A DNA stretch of 64,000 bases from Anseranas semipalmata. Taxonomy: Eukaryota; Chordata; Aves; Anseriformes; Anseranatidae. Position 1 is the first letter of the stretch; the number at the start of each line of letters is the position of its first letter. Below the pieces are notes generated by a model, which was given only the letters and a program-made list of their open reading frames with translations, made no database searches and was not told the DNA's origin. The stretch lies in NCBI GenBank assembly GCA_013399115.1, contig VXAA01000971.1, positions 624,821 through 688,820 on the forward strand. Reading direction: 5' to 3'. The position numbers and the translations under genes were made by a program. Below are positions 31,199 through 44,800 of this stretch, piece by piece.

Positions 31199-31207
31199 TA
31201 TATATAG
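31120..31207. repeat. 76-base T tract followed by a short (TA)n
   Basis: T runs from 31120 to 31195 with a single C at 31156, followed by alternating TA to about 31206. On the NPAS2 strand this is a very long A tract. No processed-pseudogene body is recognised on its 5' side (higher coordinates), so it need not be a retroposon tail. Its true length is uncertain because long homopolymers are assembled poorly. Confidence 0.9.
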
Positions 31208-33031
31208 TAATTACACTAGTTATCTTTCAGATAAAATACTACTTCTAGTGTATTCTTAGACACCATGGGGCTTTGGGGAAGTATTGGTGGAAACACAGGT
31301 AGTAATAAATCACTGGAATTGAAGGATGTGTGGGTGCTTGGAAGGGTAGTTAGATGACTAAATATGGATTTCAGTGCTGAACTCTCAGCACCCAAAATTG
31401 AAAATATTGACCTTGATACGCAGTGCTGGCCTTCAGTGTGCCTTAACATGGCAAAAAAGATCCGCAAGGGCCCGATGCAGACAAGCCATGTCCCAAAACA
31501 TAGACTAAGGAGGACTGTAGCACTAAAGCAGGCAGGTGAGATATTCAGATGCTGACAATGCTACCAGAGACATTTTTATTACCATCTCAGAACAGTGTTG
31601 CCCCAGAGCACAAAAACAAGTCTGTTATTTCACAGACCGGTCGACAAAAGTAGATGTTCCCATTTCATCGGTGTTTCATCCGCTGTTTGCCAAAACCAAC
31701 ACAAATCTTGGCAAAGGAAGGCATTTCATGAAGTTATGTGGACTGGCTTAATGTATTAATCTTTACAGTGACACAGATTATTAGAAACTCAATGATATGT
31801 GGAATGTTTTATGATGTGCTTTCACTCTGATAAATAGCTAATCACCACATATTTGTGACAACAGAGCATTACAGGAAGCAGTGATATGTGTTCTGAAAAA
31901 CACCATCGGCCCTTTTATGCCCTCTGCATAATGCCTTATCATCTGCGGTGTTTAACTTTGCAGTGTGGCTTTCAAAAACACCAAAAATGTTCATTATGAG
32001 AATCCTAACATTTGTCAAAGCCTCCTTTCTGGTCTTTTGTGGTGTTTTTTTCTTTGTTTCTTTTTTTTTTTCCCCTTAGTAAAAGTGCATTACATGCCAC
32101 TTGACAGCTGGTAATTGTATGCGTATTGAATTAAACCATTGATTTTAATTTCCAAAGTCAAACTCGCTCTTTTTTAGCTGAATGAATTACTTTTTTCATT
32201 AGAAAAAATATTGGTACTGGATTTTGGATACAGATCGGGATCAGAGCTTATGCAGCCTTTCCCCAGGGATATTTTCTACTGCTCTCTTTTTGAAATATTG
32301 AAAGATTCTAACTTACCCATTACCCAGAAAAAAAGGAGAGAATAAATCTCTGAATGGCTAGCACAGCTCCTAAATTCATAGCTAGCTTTCAGCTATTTTG
32401 TGTTGTATTCCAATTCCCTGGCTGCTAGGATGGTTTTCAGTCATACAGGATAAGCAATAACAGGCTGGGCAAAGCTTGGATGGGAAACCCTGAAAGAAAA
32501 TGCAGGTGCTGCTAGGAATTACACTGATTATGCCATGGATAGCAATCTGTCTTTGAGTCAATACTAAGGCACTTTTAGAAGACTCCCTGGGAAACAGTGG
32601 CTCTCTGACCCTTTCCCCTATATTATCCTTTTCATAGATGCAGGTGCTTTTCCCTCTCTAGTCTGCTCCTGAGGAACTTAACTGCAGACCGAAGCAGTCA
32701 CTGTCAAGTGGAAACCATAGGGGAAAAAAAAAAAAAAAAAAAAGAGGGATCATAGGTTGTCATCCCAAAGAGATGTTCAAAAAAAGACTGAAGCTTTGTG
32801 CCAAGTTTCAGAAGACAGGCTTCTTCTGCTGCTCTCTCAAAACCTACTCACCACGAGCCAAGTCTCTGACCTGTTGCTCTTATGATGCATTCAAAGATAT
32901 CTGCTGCTTCCTTATTCTTAGACTATCAAACCAATTATCTCTGGCTCACTCTGGATTTTGTCCCACTCCAGCACGCATGAAGCTATTCAGCCTGCCCTCC
33001 CGCCTGCTCCCTTCACTGGGGAGAGTCTCCT

Positions 33032-33064
33032 TCTCCTCCTCCTCCTCCTCCTCCTCCTCCTCTC
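33032..33064. repeat. (CTC)n trinucleotide repeat
   Basis: About eleven CTC/TCC units in a row. In one frame they give a false poly-Ser stretch, in another poly-Leu. Confidence 0.9.
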
Positions 33065-36000
33065 ATGGCATCGTCCCATCCAGATGTGCCCTCCTCCAGC
33101 ACACAGCTGGAGTGGAGAAAGGAGGCCACTCTCTGCTCTCACTCACATCAGTGAGGAGCAGCAGCAGGTCCCTCGAAAGGAGCAGAGTTAAAGCCCTCCA
33201 AACCTGACCTGGAGTTACAAATTAGCACCATAACCCAGCCACTAAGACAGGGCTGGAACAAGCAAGCGCAGCAGCTGCCACCCTTCCATAAAGAGGTTTC
33301 CTGCTAATGAGGAGTCGTGTTTTGGGTGAGGAGCCTGCCCACCTGCACAGCTCCAGCCAGCCTGCCTTTTGTAGATGTGACAGAGTCAGAATTTGACTGA
33401 AGATTTCCTGTCATACCATGACTGGTATGTGTTGCATAGCAGACTGAACAAAGAAACTCTCTGCAGAGTTTAAGAATTTATTTTAATATTATGTTTTGAT
33501 TCCTCCACGTTTCAAGATCCTGTATGCATGCCATAGCTTTCTCTCGTTTCTCTCCAGCAATTCACTACCTTCCCAACAGGCATTATTACAAAATCCAGCA
33601 ACAGGACTTAATTCAATCCAAATTTACCCGTCTCCCACTGCAAAAAAAAAAAATTACACGTGGAAAGAAGCAGCTGATGTCTGTCTCATGCATTTTTGCA
33701 GTTCTGCTGATATATGTGAAAAAAAATGCGAGTCCACATTCGTTACTCTGTGCCCTTTTTGCTCTAAGACCTGCGATTCTTTTTGCAGCTGTGCATTAAA
33801 ATGGGTTTTCTCCGAGGCATAATAAAAATATCACAGGAGTGACATACATCATCTTTTGGATGCCATGTTATGTGATGAAATTTTTCATGGTACACTTTGC
33901 ATTTGTCCAAAGTAACTGAAAGTGAGAATGCGCACTGACCTGCTCCAGAGCAATCGTATTAGCCGCCAATAATGCAGAAGATCACATGCGTCAATTTGAC
34001 TCTGTGCAGCACAGTGTGTTTATTATTTCTGTAATAAACTGTGGAAGAAAATAAAGTGTGAGAGCATTTCATTCATGTCTGGCTGTCCTATTGCTACGGT
34101 ATTACTTTAACAGTAGAAGCAAATATAGGGATATATGCACAGGTCTTTTCTCTGTCTGCCACAGAAGTCTGTTTTACCAGCCACTTTTTGTTTTTAATTC
34201 TTATTTTAGTCAAACTTCTGTAGCCTTTAGAAGTGGACTATGTTTATTTCTTGCTACTACTTCCACATTTGGACCAGATATTGTTACACTTTTTCCATTT
34301 CAACATGATAAAGTGAAATACTGGTTCAAGAGCTTGTTGCACATTTGAGGGGTAGCTGCTTTTCTACACATGAAGGGAGCAATTTCTTTGCTGTATAGGT
34401 TTTGTTAAAAAAAAAAATCCTGTAAAAAATAAGGGTGCAGTTATGGATGGGGAGAGGAGATCATGCACACATTCAAATATTTCTTGATACCAGTATTTGG
34501 GAACTTGACACTAATCAGAGCCATGGCTGTAATCAGGATTTTTCAAGAAGCCAATGCTCCTTGGAGTGCAAAGGTGAACCTTACAGCAAAGCATAGGATT
34601 ATTATTATACTAGAAATAATATGATGATGGCAGATCTTCATGTGGGGTTGAAAGAATCATGATCATTACTGACCCCTGTCCAAGGACAGCCATGAAGAAT
34701 TTGGGGAATTAGTGCCCTCTTCAAGGAAAAAGGCGCTGGCTGCCCTGGGATGATGTGGATTTTATATATGGTTCTTTTGTCACCAAGATTACACAAGCTT
34801 TCCAGCATTGTCTCTGCAAAATATTAAAAGATTTTAAATGGGCTTATCCCCAGAGAGACAGATTCCAAAATGCTGTTACACAAATAAATTGATGAATGGG
34901 ATGCCTATATATCATTTATTTCCTCTTGGAATTGGTGACCTTCCATCACTCAGTAGTTTCCTTCACACTGCCTCACTTGTGAATTATAAGTTAATCAAGA
35001 GTACAATGGAAACAATGCATGCATAGCCTGCTCACTGCATTCATCTCTCTCCTCAGGGTGGATTATGGATGTTAAAGTTGTAATGAGCTTTCTTTTAGGC
35101 CAGTTTTGACCTCGATTCTGACTTTACCAGCAAAAATTTCTCATGTGAGGTTATGCAAGATGTATTTGGAAAATACAATGGGATCTGTAAAAGGTTTGTG
35201 AAGCATGATTAGTTTTAAAAAGTAAGAGTATATCCTTGCTTTTAACTGCTCTATTTTGTAGGAGCAGGATACATCAAAAATAATTTAGACTGAGAACCTT
35301 TAAATTCATTGTTTTAACTTGGTCTCAAAGGAATCAAAGTCGAACTGATTTTGAAAGGTTGTTTATTTCCAGGGATCCCCAGTCCCAGAATTCACAAACC
35401 CAAAATGATGGCCACATGCGACTGATGTAAAGAGAGGGGCCGGTGTGGGAAAGAGGTCTCCGGCACTGTGCTGACACGCTGCCTCCTGAAGCCTGCTCCT
35501 GGTTTTGCCACATGGAATGACTTTGATGCTATTTCACACTTATCAGTGCAGAGGAAGCAGTATTCCGGCATGTCGCTCTGTTTTACAGAGCCTGAGCTTG
35601 AGCCTGTGGGACTTCCCCTCAGAGGGGATGCAATGCATCTGTTGCAAGTATTTATTTTCAAACTATACAGATACACAGTACCAGTGAATGGAATACCAGG
35701 AAAAACTATTCTCACACAGCTGATAATACTAGTGGTAACAATGAAGGAATTATTCTCATTATAAAGAAGAGTTGATCTGAAAGGTAAAGAGAGGTGGTAA
35801 TTAATTTCCCTTAATAGTCACACTGGGATCTCCTGTAGTGTGCGGTCTGATGTTAATAATATATTTTCCCCCCTATAATTAATGTTCATGTTCTGTTCCT
35901 GGGGGACTCTTCTCCACCAGCCTCAGCATTGTCATTACTTAAGCACGCACAAGCAACTTTAGCACCTCGGTTGATGCAATAGCTAATTCAAGCGCTGCTT

Positions 36001-37741
36001 CCCTTGCCCATGTCTTATGTCCTGCCGGGTGGGTGGCAAACGCCATCGCCGAAACATGCAACCTCAGGGGAGCTGGGAAATAATAAGGTATTTTGCCCCA
36101 TTTTGGAGGAGTGCTAAGTTTTAAACAAAACAATAGGATAGCACAAACAGTGAATTAGACCCCTCCGCCTGTCCTGCTTTCTGAGGCTTGTTATTCAGGG
36201 CTGGGGAGGTGGAAGCTGACTCCTCGGGGACCTTACGGAGGCTCGAGGCCCTGCCGCAGCAGAGCGAGTAGGGAAGCCCTTGCAGAGCAAGGCAGAGCAG
36301 CCCATGGCTCTCGTGGCAGCTGCTGAGGCATAGGCAGAGAACAAAGCCAGGGCAGAAGCAACACAGCCTGGGCTCCCGCTGGCTGTCAGTCTCTGGTGTA
36401 AATCAAAGCCTGTTTGGAATCGCTGCACTATGCACCAGAGACCAATCAGCATCTGAATTGCTCTAAGATCCTCTCACCAAGCCATGCTGGATGCTCCTTA
36501 GCTGCAAACACAGCCGTGATTCTGACTGTTTTTGGAATGAAACAAATCTGAGTGATGAGTGCTTCCTTACCAGAAAGAGCAGAAAGGCAAAAAGCTCAGA
36601 AAGGACTAGGAACGTAAGTGCTATGACATTGTACCATTTTCCCATGGAGTTTTACACTTGTTTTTAATGTGGGGTTCCTGTAGGACAAAGATGCCATGGA
36701 AACAATTCTTTTTCCTTTACCCCTAAATTGCCTTGAGCCTGCCATGCATGATGCATGCTGAAGTGCATTCACCATGTTTTAGAAGATTAGGGAGGATGAC
36801 TCTCAACAGACATGAAGGAAAAGAGGGACCATGATGAAGAGCTCAGATACGTACATTTGGTTTCTGCAGGACAGCAGAGATGCATGCTTTGGAGAATACA
36901 TACAAATGTCTTTTTTTTTTTTTTTAAAGGGATGCTATCTTGTACAATTGGACAAAAAGCTCCCAATAAACAGATGTACACTCCCACCCCAGCATGCCCA
37001 GCCCCACACACTCTTTGACTTCTGTTACAGAAGTTTAAATTTTCTGGAAATGCTTGCACATATAAAACATAACAGATTTTCCTGGGCTTTTCTTCCCTTT
37101 AAGGGAAAACTGAAATATCTATAGCTTTCATACTAGAACTAATTTTTATTTACCTCTTTATGAATAAGAAAAGTATTATGCCTAATTTTGTTTGCACAAA
37201 CAAAATTCTCTAGATGTATCTCTGCTAAAAAGGGAAAAAAATCCGGGCTTTTCAATGCCATCAAAAGTCCCGGTATTAAAGACAGAGCTGTAATGCACAC
37301 AAAGTACTTCTTGACATTTCTGGCTGGTTGACGTATCTCTAAAGCAGTAAAATGAATAAGTAAATAACTAGAAAGACGGAAATAGAGAGTACCACCATTA
37401 CCAACCCATTAGCAAGAAGGTTCCTCAGATTTCAGAGGTACTATATAAGCAGATTTAAGGTCAAAATGCACAAACCCATACAGCACAAGCCCATCTTTCT
37501 AGAAAAAATGTTTGCAAACTAAACATTCATATACAGGATATAGCTAACACAGCAGAGTGACTTCATAATAGCCTAACTGGAAATACTTTATTATACGGAA
37601 AATACTTTGAAGGGTAAAGTTTCAGCAATTATTTTAAACACTGCACACTTTTCTGCTCATTCTGACATACAATATCTCTCAGATAAATTCAATTGAAGTT
37701 TTTCCCATGTTTTCCAATTTTGTATTTCCTACCTTGCATTG

Positions 37742-37794
37742 AAAAACAAAACAAAACAAAACAAAACAAAACAAAACAACAACAACAACAAAAA
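37742..37794. repeat. (ACAAA)n and (AAC)n simple repeat
   Basis: About seven AAAAC pentamers followed by four to five AAC trimers. The two unit lengths are contiguous, consistent with expansion of an A-rich tract. Confidence 0.88.
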
Positions 37795-39659
37795 TAGGAG
37801 GAGGAAATGGAGAGCAGAGGCAATTTTTTTGTTGTTGAAGGTTTCAGTACTTGTATCCCAAACTTCACAACTCTAGGCCTTGCATATTTAAACAAAGGTT
37901 AGTATGAAGTGTTATTTATAAATCATGGATTAAGGAGAGGACTGCCAAACATGTGATAGCTTTTTCTTCCTTAAAAAAATGTTATATTTTGATTTTTAAA
38001 GAAAACAGAGACACTTTGCACATCTTTTAAAGAAATCTTTGGGACACTGGCTTTATGGAAAACCAGAATACATCTTTTCTTTACTGCAATAATTCAGATT
38101 TTCTGACTTTTTCAGTAAAAAGTAACTACTGGTAAAATATGTAAATATAACAGCGTTTCACATTAGAAGTGTCTCATTTGCACATAATGCAGAAGATACT
38201 TGCATGTGGTGTTGACTGGTGTAGGTTCTTCTCAGAGTAAAATGTCCTAAATGACCTGTGGCTTCTTGCCCCACACTGGGTAATCATCACCTTGAGACTT
38301 TGATCCAGGAGACTTTGTGGGCACAATGTCAACTGCCCACACAGATTCCCATTTCTGGAGACCAGAAGTTGATGGTGAGTCCCTGCGTGGTTGCTCATGC
38401 CTTTTAATCAGAAAGCTTTTTTGCGGCCTTCTCCCCTGAACTGGCAGGAGATGCTGAGGTGCCAACCAGACCCACAATTTCTACTGAGTGCCATGGTAAA
38501 GCCGTGTGGTGGAGCTGCTTCACACCTGACCTCCCTGGTGCGACTGGAGACCTTCTAGTACTATGTCTGTGGGTGCCCCATCCCAGGCTTTGTGTGGGGA
38601 AATGGTCCTGCCAAGGGAGAGCAGCAAAGAGGCCCTGAATGCTGCTCTTAACAAACTGAGAAAATAATACCCTTACATTTTCACTTACATTGAGAATGCA
38701 CCCTTTTGTCTGAAAAAAAAAAAAAAATAGTGATGTTATGGTGCTATTTAAAATAAATAATGGCAACATAACGTTCTGCCTGGGGAACCTGTGTCTTGAG
38801 ATGTGCAGGCTGTGCTCATACCAAAGGTTTGCTTCTAATTAGGGGGTAACTAAAGTCCTTTCTAACACCTGTATTGTATGGATTTAATATGCTAATGTGT
38901 AAAACTGTCTCAAATATCTAATCCTAAAATGTTTTACTTCCTTTTTCTGCACTCTTAAGTAGTTAGTGCTGCTAATTTAACTCCATCAGGATGAAAGGCA
39001 TTAAATGAAATGTCTGGAAGGAATTAATTTAAGTGCTTATCAAAGACTGGTAATATCAGTTTCCACTGGTAAGTAAAATGAATGCCTGTGAACTGGAATC
39101 AGATACATTGATTCAGCTCTGTTGTGAAAACATAGCTTGGAGATAAATAGTACTACAATTATTTGCCCAGGAAAATGTGCATCATCTTAATGGAACCGCT
39201 ATAATGATCTTGACTAAATTAACTGCATTCACACTTTCTCAAACTCATGGCCAAAGTACCAACAATATCATGAAGTTTATGTCTGTTCTGTGAGGTGTCC
39301 ATTTTACAATGGGGCATTGAGAAAAAAATCTTTATCCACAAACATTTCATGTTTCATACATACAGTTGATGCTGTACTTCTGCATAAAGAGAACTAGAAA
39401 ATAATACAGGACAACATTCAGGGCATATTCTTGGGCTATATTTACAGCTCCTCCAGACCTGCAGGGCTGTGATTTAGTCTAGGTTGATATTCACTAAATC
39501 TACAGACTTGAGTTGCTCCAGCCTGTTGATGATACTTCAGGAGCTGAGGTTAAGGCTGGGGACTGGTGGGGATAAAAAGCAAGGGGTACTTCCAGGAAGA
39601 ACAAGTCTTAGGAAGCTCAGAGAGTAGGAGTGCAGTAAATGACCAGCTTGAGGGCTGGA

Positions 39660-41860
39660 CAGGAATTATACACTTTAGTTTATGTTAGTCTGGGGTTTAA
39701 TGGCATGGGTAAAACTAGAGCTTGGACCCAGAGAGCTGAATTTATTACTGGATCTTACAGGACTTACTGATATTCCAATTACAGACAGTGGTGAAACCTT
39801 GGTGTTGGCCTCCTTATGCAAACACAGGACTATGCCTTAGCCTGGGCCACCACGTAGGCTTCCTCGCTACTCACCCTTGTGTAGCATAAACTCTTTAATT
39901 CAATTTGCAGCTGTGGGGAGTCTTTTTGCTGATACATGGGATTTTTAAGGGCTATTATTAGCTTACTGAAATGAAACTGCTGTTGATATGAAAAGCTTCA
40001 ATACAAAATCAGGAGAAAGCGACCTGAAAAAAGTATGGATTTCTTGTCTTGCCAAGTATACTTGTTCTGGTGAGGCATATCATGCACTGGCTGTGTGCAT
40101 GTAGAAGCTAATGAGGATTCACATGCAGATAGCTTAGGAATAATACTATAAAGGCAGCAGCCCCACTTTAAGAAGACAGAAGAAGGAACCATTCCTCAAG
40201 ACTGTGTTTCTGCTGCTGAAGAGAACAGTGTCTGGTCAGTGACCTGTTCAGTCTGAGTGAATAAGCAAGTGGGAGCATCAGTCACTGATGTGAGATGTCA
40301 AGCAGCTTACAGCTTTCTAGGTTTTGTTATACTTGTATGTGACATAGGCTCATTACCAAAGATTTTTAGCATTCTTGCCTCTATCTTCTGCAGTTGTCTC
40401 GATTCCACAAAGCAACAGCTCTGGCTGGAATATCACAGGCTTTGGGACAAACTCTTTCTTGTACTTGGCTCCTGCTTGACCCTCTTGACCTTGGGTCAAG
40501 TGTCCATGTTGCAGGGTGAATGACTATAAGCAATGTTAGAAATCCTTGTAGGCCCACTGAGCTGGATTGAGCATAAATGTCAGCTGAGCAAATGGCTTGT
40601 GAATAACCCTGGAGTAGATATGGGCCGTGACAGTACAGTGAGGATGAGGGTTAGTGTTAGAGGTAGGGTTACAGCATGGGGTAGTGGGCACCAGTGGCTG
40701 CAGGAGTGTTAACTGGTGGATCTTGCAGAATCAGCAGGGACGGATGAAGGCAGCTGGTGTTGGGACTGAAGAATGGTAAGTTATTTGTGCTCTGGGGAAG
40801 GGCACATGAACGCTAACCTTAACCCCAAAATGGAGCCAACAGAACTCAGTAAAAAAAAAAAAAGCTACCCCGCAGCAGAAGTGACTAGCCCTCACTGTAG
40901 CTTATTAGGCTGTACCTGCTGGCCGTACCTGCAGACTGAGCACCTCAGGCCCAGCTGTTTTTAACCCTAACCCTCATCCCAAGCCTACCTTTAATTATCA
41001 CCTGAAAACTCCTAGCCCTTAAAAAATCAAATGTATTTTAAAAAAATAATCAAACTATTTACCTCAACTGCCAGTGCCCCCACAGATGTGGGATCCAGAA
41101 GAAAACTGAACTGTCCATCCCTGTAATTCTTACCACTCAGCCCCTCTCTACATGTACTCCAGCCTTCTTTACCTGTCCAGCAACAGCTGTCGTGGGGCCA
41201 AAACTCAGCTTAAAGCATTTGGTCCTGTCAATTCCCCTCCATAGCAGCCTTCTGGTCTTGTCCAACCCAGGAATATTTGTTCTCATTTGGCCTTTCCACA
41301 TCTAATATTTAACTGTAACTCATACCACTAACACTGGGTAAAAGTTGCTCGGTATCTCCTCCTTTCTCCTACAGCTGGTTCTGCACCTACAGCACCAAGA
41401 GCTGGGCTTCAATCAGCAATGAATCCAGGCATTGCTCTCCTCACCTAGTATTACAGTATATACCAGTGATCTCTTGTAGCAATAAACCGAAGCCTCTTGC
41501 CCCTCTGATTGTTAACAACAGCCTGAATGTTAATCTTAGCTTTAAATTTCTCTACCCCAAGGCCAAGCAGAAGGGCTTGGTCCAGGTGGAGAAAAGGGCT
41601 GATAGTAGCTTCTAGCATGGTATGCTTTATTGACTTGGATCCCTCTTACCATTAGCATTTGGGTCCAGAGGGTTACGTTCACTGACAGATGCTATAAGAG
41701 GTGCACGGTGAGGGTGAGGGCCATATAGCTATGGATAGGCCTGTGGTCAGGATTAGTAAAAGCAGAGACTGAAGAGCTAAATTTATTACTATGTCCGGCA
41801 AGTCCTTCTGATACAGAATGATATACTGTTGCCTAGTTATGGCTATGCTTACAGAGTGAA
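39660..41860. repeat. Cluster of diverged repeats with about 1 kb periodicity
   Basis: Three plus-strand copies share an order of motifs. The first motif is 'gttag..gggtt..a.ggcatggg'-like, at 39684 and 40656. The second is '(c/g)agag(a)gct.aatttattact'-like, at 39730 and 41771, with a weaker match 'gactgaagaatggtaagttatttgtg' at 40763. The anchors are spaced about 970-1040 bases apart. At least one inverted copy is visible: 'ggatgagggttag' at 40642-40654 recurs as its reverse complement near 40966-40978, with further similarity beyond. A weaker inverted copy may lie near 41310-41345. The GGGTTAG cores look telomere-like but do not form an array. I do not recognise the family. It could be an old decayed satellite or a composite transposon, or partly chance similarity. 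Confidence 0.4.
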
Positions 41861-44800
41861 ACAGATTATTTTATACAGCTCCTTTCTCTTCCTTGTCGGC
41901 AAAAACAACAACAACAAAAAAATCAAATAAATGTCACTCAGTTATTGTCCCATTGGAAAATTGCTCTGAAAATCCTTCATGGTGAGGTGGCTGCCTGGTG
42001 CAATCTAACTGCTGGGGCCATACAGCACTATTGCTCTGCAACAGGAGGCTGCTATGGAGATTCACTCTCAGTCCTACATGGGCATTCCCCAGCCACCCTA
42101 AAGATAAAATAGGTGTTACAGCCGAAGTCTGAGGATCTGAATAGCCACCTTTATACCTTGCTTGAGCCCTGTTTGCCACATAAACTAGCTTCCTGGCAGC
42201 GGACTGGATACTTTTAGAAGCGTAGAGATGGGAAAATGCAAAGGTGGTATTTCTGCTTTGGGGCTGTGCAGGAATTCCCTGACTGGAACATCCCATGTGG
42301 AGAGCAGCCCGCCCGTGGGGCAGTGAAAGAGTCACTGTCTTAACCTCTGTATTGCACATTTGACTGAAATCTTTGGTTCTGAAGAAGCTGCATTTTTTTG
42401 GCATGTTTCTAGGAAAGTAGATTCTCAGTTTGCTGCCAGGTAGGAACGAAGAGCTGAGTTTTTAAGAGCACCGAGTGGCATATTAGCAAGTGTAAATGCA
42501 TCCAAAAAATGAAAGAGGACTATATTTCTGCTTCTGATTCACTGTTCTGTGCCAAATAACACTCTCTCAGTCACCTTTTCTTCCTCAAAGAGAACAGGTT
42601 GTGACAGATTGAAGTCTTCTCCCCTGCTATGTCAGGAGCCTTTATGTGGCAATTACAACATCATTTTTTGTTTTACGATCAGCTGAAGTCAGTTCAAAAC
42701 ACCACTTCACCTCACACATGAAATAGTATGGCTTTATGTGACAGGGACTGGAATTTGGCAGGAGCAATTCCTCATTTACAATCTGCTTTCTTCTGTCTCA
42801 GTGTTTTACACCTGATGCAGAGTAACTTTAGTTTTGAAGTCAGTCAGGCTTATCTGGAGGAGTGACTCATCTAGGGCAATCGGAGTAGCCGGCTCCTGCT
42901 TGCTCTGAGAGGCACTGAAATGTTGAGCAGCGGAGGAGGAGAAAAATTACAAACCCATGGCAGGGAAGATCTCAGTCCTCCCAGATAAAATCTGTGATAT
43001 TTATCCGTGAGCAGCAATCCTGGCATTCAGCGGGCAGTTTCTTTATCTCCTCCCTTTCCATAGTGATTTCCTTTCTCTCCTGTTGCACCCAGCTTACATG
43101 CCAGGGGCAAAGCTGGCCCCAGAAAGTTCAAAAAGAAGCCAGCTGGCTGTGTGCGAGCCCCCACATCAGTGGATCCTGCTGATGTAATCAACAGCACCAT
43201 GTTTCTAGCTTTTTTTTTTTACATCTCTAGTACAGCAATTAGCCAAGAGCAGGTCTAAATGCTGCAGTGTTCATAGTGATTTTGGCTTCCCCTGACAATG
43301 CACTCTTTCACATCATCTATTAGACCTATGAAAATAATACAGCATTTCCCATTAGTAATCCCTCCCACTTGTGATTTCTTTTCTTTGTGGCTAGAGGAGA
43401 CAGAGTGTGCAGTTGCCACACAAAAAGCTCTCCAGAGCAACCACCATGAATTCAGGAAACCTGGCCCTAAGCCCATCCACCTTTCCCAATTTCCGAATGG
43501 TTCCCATTTAATTTCTTTCCTGGTTGCTTTTTCTTTTTAAAATGTTTATCTTTTAAGACTAAACGCATGAAAACATGGTGTTCCTAGGCACAACGGCTGT
43601 AGGTGGAGACTGGCCTGCGGTCTGACTCAGACGAGTCCAAGAGCTGGCCCACGTGGTGGCAATACCAGGGTAAAAGCCACAGCTGGTTGTAAGCAGGCAC
43701 CAGCAGCAAGCAGCTCCATTTCATCTTACTCCTAAATATGAATTTAAGAGCAATTTTACAGGTGTGGACCAACGCACTGCAGATGTGAGCCACTTAATCC
43801 AGACCCAAAAGGATTTGCACATAATAAATGAAATTTTGTGAGTAGTGAAACCAATACCATCCAATGTCTTACTGGTTTGTGTCAGAAAGCTCTTGAGTAG
43901 GTTATCCAGTGTCTGCAGGGCCACATATATATTGTCACAAAACTTAAAGATAATATGCTTTAGCTTAAATAGCTTTTCTTCTTCGTGTTTCCTTATCATC
44001 TAATATATCTCCAGAGAGCAATCACATGGACTCTCAGGCTCCATTTTGCTCAGCCTTTTCATGTGCACTGCTTCCTTGCCTTCCTGAATCAAACTCCTCT
44101 TCTGTCCTCTTTCCCCTCAACCACTTTGTCTAGGTTAGCAGGTCCTCTCTCCACCTCCAAAAATGTACAGTCCGTCCCCCAAAGGGGAAAGAATTGTCTT
44201 TTTAACTTTACTTTGTATAAGGGTGACCCTCTATTTTATTGTTCCTTCATATATGTAGCCTGTCATTTAGCTTGCCCTCTGCTTGGATAGGCCTGACAGA
44301 CACAGAGAGAAAAACAATGTGTTAAATACTCAGAAGCAGAATTGTACAAGCATAAGATGGGGATTCAGGAGTAAGAAGAGCCTCTGAAGTCACTTTGAGT
44401 TCATTCTTAAAAAATTAGCAAGCTGTCAGATTGAGCATGTCCCTTTGACTTCTGTATTTCTTGAGTTTAAAAAACCTAACCAAAGAGCATTAACATTCTG
44501 CTGCTGTACTTTTACAGGACAAATTACAGATGAGAACAGTGAGTGCATCTCGGAAGCTGTGGTCTTTCCTTTGGAAACTTGATATTCCATACAGCCAAGA
44601 GCTGCCTTAAGACTGATGAAAACTTCTGTATGCTTGCTTTACAGTCTATTTGGAGGTGAAAAAGTGCATTTAATACTTTAATTTCCTTGTTTCCTTTTAA
44701 TTATTTTTTGTTTATCCAGGCTGCAGTCCAGGAAAAATGCAAGTTTTGTGGATACGTTTATCGACCCTTCCATTGTGATTTAGTAATATACATCAGCTGA

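Larger units (their letters stand above)
31208..39659 (-). other. NPAS2 intron 1 segment
   Basis: Non-coding intron. It holds short A or T runs (32060-32072, 32726-32742, 36911-36925, 38715-38727), the CTC repeat near 33032 and the (ACAAA)n repeat near 37742. No exon, RNA gene or transposon was recognised. Bases 36180-36380 are locally GC-richer. Confidence 0.6.

Noticed and set aside
31051..31248. Open frame with a long poly-Phe stretch
   Set aside because: It is a translation of the T tract.
40773..40964. Open frame within the repeat cluster
   Set aside because: It has no similarity to any known protein and is explained by repeat sequence.
41934..42404. 156-codon minus-strand open frame
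   Set aside because: No recognisable domain, no CpG island and no splice evidence. It is within chance expectation.
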